The translations under genes were made by a program, and so were the position numbers. Shown here piece by piece: positions 63,081 to 64,000 of a stretch of DNA of 64,000 bases. The stretch comes from Lutispora sp003527145 (GTDB taxonomy: Bacteria > Bacillota > Clostridia > Lutisporales > Lutisporaceae), in contig JASBZB010000011.1 of NCBI GenBank assembly GCA_029983695.1, forward strand, positions 1 to 64,000, written 5' to 3'. The first letter of the stretch is position 1. Each line of letters begins with the position of its first letter. Under the pieces are notes generated by a model that was given only the letters and a program-made list of their open reading frames with translations, did no database searches and was not told where the DNA came from.

Positions 63081-64000
63081 GCGGCTTCTTTTTTGATCAA
63101 AGCTCTTAGCTCATCACCGGACAGAGTTTCTTTATCCAATAACTCGCTGGATACATCCTTCAATATTTGTATGTTTTCATTCAATAGAGAAAGGGTGCTT
63201 TTTTCTACCTCTCCCAATATGGATGAAATAGCATTGTGAAGTTTTTCCTTTGGCAAATCTTCGGCCGATATTATGCCTAATTCAGACATGCCTCCATATA
63301 CTATATGGCGGGCAAGGTCCGATGCATTCTGAAAATCGCTTGACGCTCCTGTGCTTCTGGAGCTCAACAGAACCTCTTCGGCCAGAGCTCCGGCTAAGGA
63401 TACTGCGATGCGGCCATTAAGGTAATCACAGGTATAAAGAAACATATCGTCTTCCTGTGTATTGCGCACATAACCAAGAGCATTGCTCCTTGATGCAACA
63501 TTCACACTGGCTACGGAATGCGGGAATAAAAGCTCTCCTATCAGAGCATGGCCTGATTCATGTATTGCAATTCTAAGCTTCTCATCGACACTGGGAAGCC
63601 TGTCAAGCTTTTCTCCCATCATAACCTTTTCAATAGCATTTTTAAAATGCACGGAAGATATTTCTTTTGATTCATCTCGCATTGCCAATATGGCCGCTTC
63701 ATTGGCTACGCTTTCCAGCTGGGCTCCGGAGAACCCGAAGGTATCCCTTGCTATAGCCTCTATTTCGACTTCTGCGGATAAAGGCTTATTCCTTGTATGG
63801 AGCTTTAAAATATGAGCCCTTCCCTTTTTATCGGGCAAATCAACCTTTACAATGCGGTCAAATCTTCCGGGGCGCAGGAGCGCCGAATCCAGCATATCCG
63901 ACCTATTAGTCGCTCCAATCACAAGGACTTTTACCTCATCGTCAGAAGAAATTCCGTCCATTTGGACCAAAAGCTCGTTGAGTGTCTGATCGTGTTCCTG
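63077..64000 (-). CDS. FtsH-type AAA+ zinc protease (C-terminal part)
   Basis: The frame is open to the window edge, so the N-terminus is missing. It has the end of the AAA+ domain (VIGATNRSDMLDSALLRPGRFDRIV with arginine fingers; GFSGAQLESVANEAA) and then the M41 protease domain with zinc motif HESGH and the later Asp in SSDFQNASDLARHIV. Membrane-bound FtsH degrades misassembled proteins. HESGH in place of the usual HEAGH, and the short C-terminus, suggest a paralogue rather than the main FtsH (inference). Confidence 0.88.
   Translation of the reverse strand, partial: QEHDQTLNELLVQMDGISSDDEVKVLVIGATNRSDMLDSALLRPGRFDRIVKVDLPDKKGRAHILKLHTRNKPLSAEVEIEAIARDTFGFSGAQLESVANEAAILAMRDESKEISSVHFKNAIEKVMMGEKLDRLPSVDEKLRIAIHESGHALIGELLFPHSVASVNVASRSNALGYVRNTQEDDMFLYTCDYLNGRIAVSLAGALAEEVLLSSRSTGASSDFQNASDLARHIVYGGMSELGIISAEDLPKEKLHNAISSILGEVEKSTLSLLNENIQILKDVSSELLDKETLSGDELRALIKKEAA

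Overview
The window looks like chromosome from a low-GC Gram-positive anaerobe of the class Clostridia. The reasons are AGGAGG-type ribosome binding sites with many GTG and TTG starts, a cggR-led glycolytic operon, [FeFe]-hydrogenase maturation genes, a membrane pyrophosphatase, a YwqD/YwqE-type tyrosine kinase and phosphatase pair, and NiCo and c-di-GMP-I riboswitches. No species can be named from the sequence. No CRISPR array, tRNA, rRNA, prophage or complete insertion sequence was found. Most genes lie on the + strand.

Positions 1-18100 are core metabolism: the end of a nucleoside-type ABC permease, a PduX-like GHMP kinase, rpoN with a sigma-54-like site in front of it, then cggR-gap-pgk, an interposed amidohydrolase, tpiA, eno, secG, a potassium-dependent-type pyrophosphatase, DUF1294, a chemoreceptor-like protein, rnr, smpB and ssrA (tmRNA). 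No phosphoglycerate mutase gene lies in the glycolytic block. Positions 18100-32500 are mixed accessory genes: a pentapeptide protein, a HicBA-like toxin-antitoxin pair, a HelD helicase, the TM1266-hydE-hydG operon behind a riboswitch-like leader, a DUF2975/XRE/DUF4173 membrane module, a cupin, a NiCo riboswitch with a CDF metal exporter, a secernin-like C69 hydrolase and a YggT protein.

Positions 32500-41600 carry a 2-hydroxyacid dehydrogenase, a hemerythrin, an AEC transporter, a feoA-feoB-FeoB-associated-peptide operon with a Fur box, and a polyamine transporter in which permease PotC and binding protein PotD are one chain. Positions 41750-59940 are an exopolysaccharide or capsule locus of about 18 kb. 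It has sugar-nucleotide enzymes, glycosyltransferases, a Wzy-like polymerase, LicD, two Wzz/YveK chain-length proteins, an LCP ligase, a phosphoglycosyltransferase, and a BY-kinase with its phosphatase. It also contains three multidomain fusions: a tandem GNAT protein, a cytidylyltransferase-oxidoreductase, and a MurJ-like flippase joined to a GT4 glycosyltransferase. No separate Wzx is present, so the MurJ-like domain is the obvious flippase candidate (inference).

Positions 59940-64000 hold a small Cys-rich protein, an amidase-6 protein, a class V aminotransferase, a c-di-GMP-I riboswitch in front of a 30-residue membrane peptide, a frameshifted glycerol kinase remnant, and the C-terminal part of an FtsH-type protease on the - strand that runs off the window.

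The best candidates for new biology are the MurJ-GT4 fusion, the cytidylyltransferase-oxidoreductase next to LicD, the unassigned structured leader of the hydrogenase maturation operon, and the c-di-GMP riboswitch with its micro-ORF.
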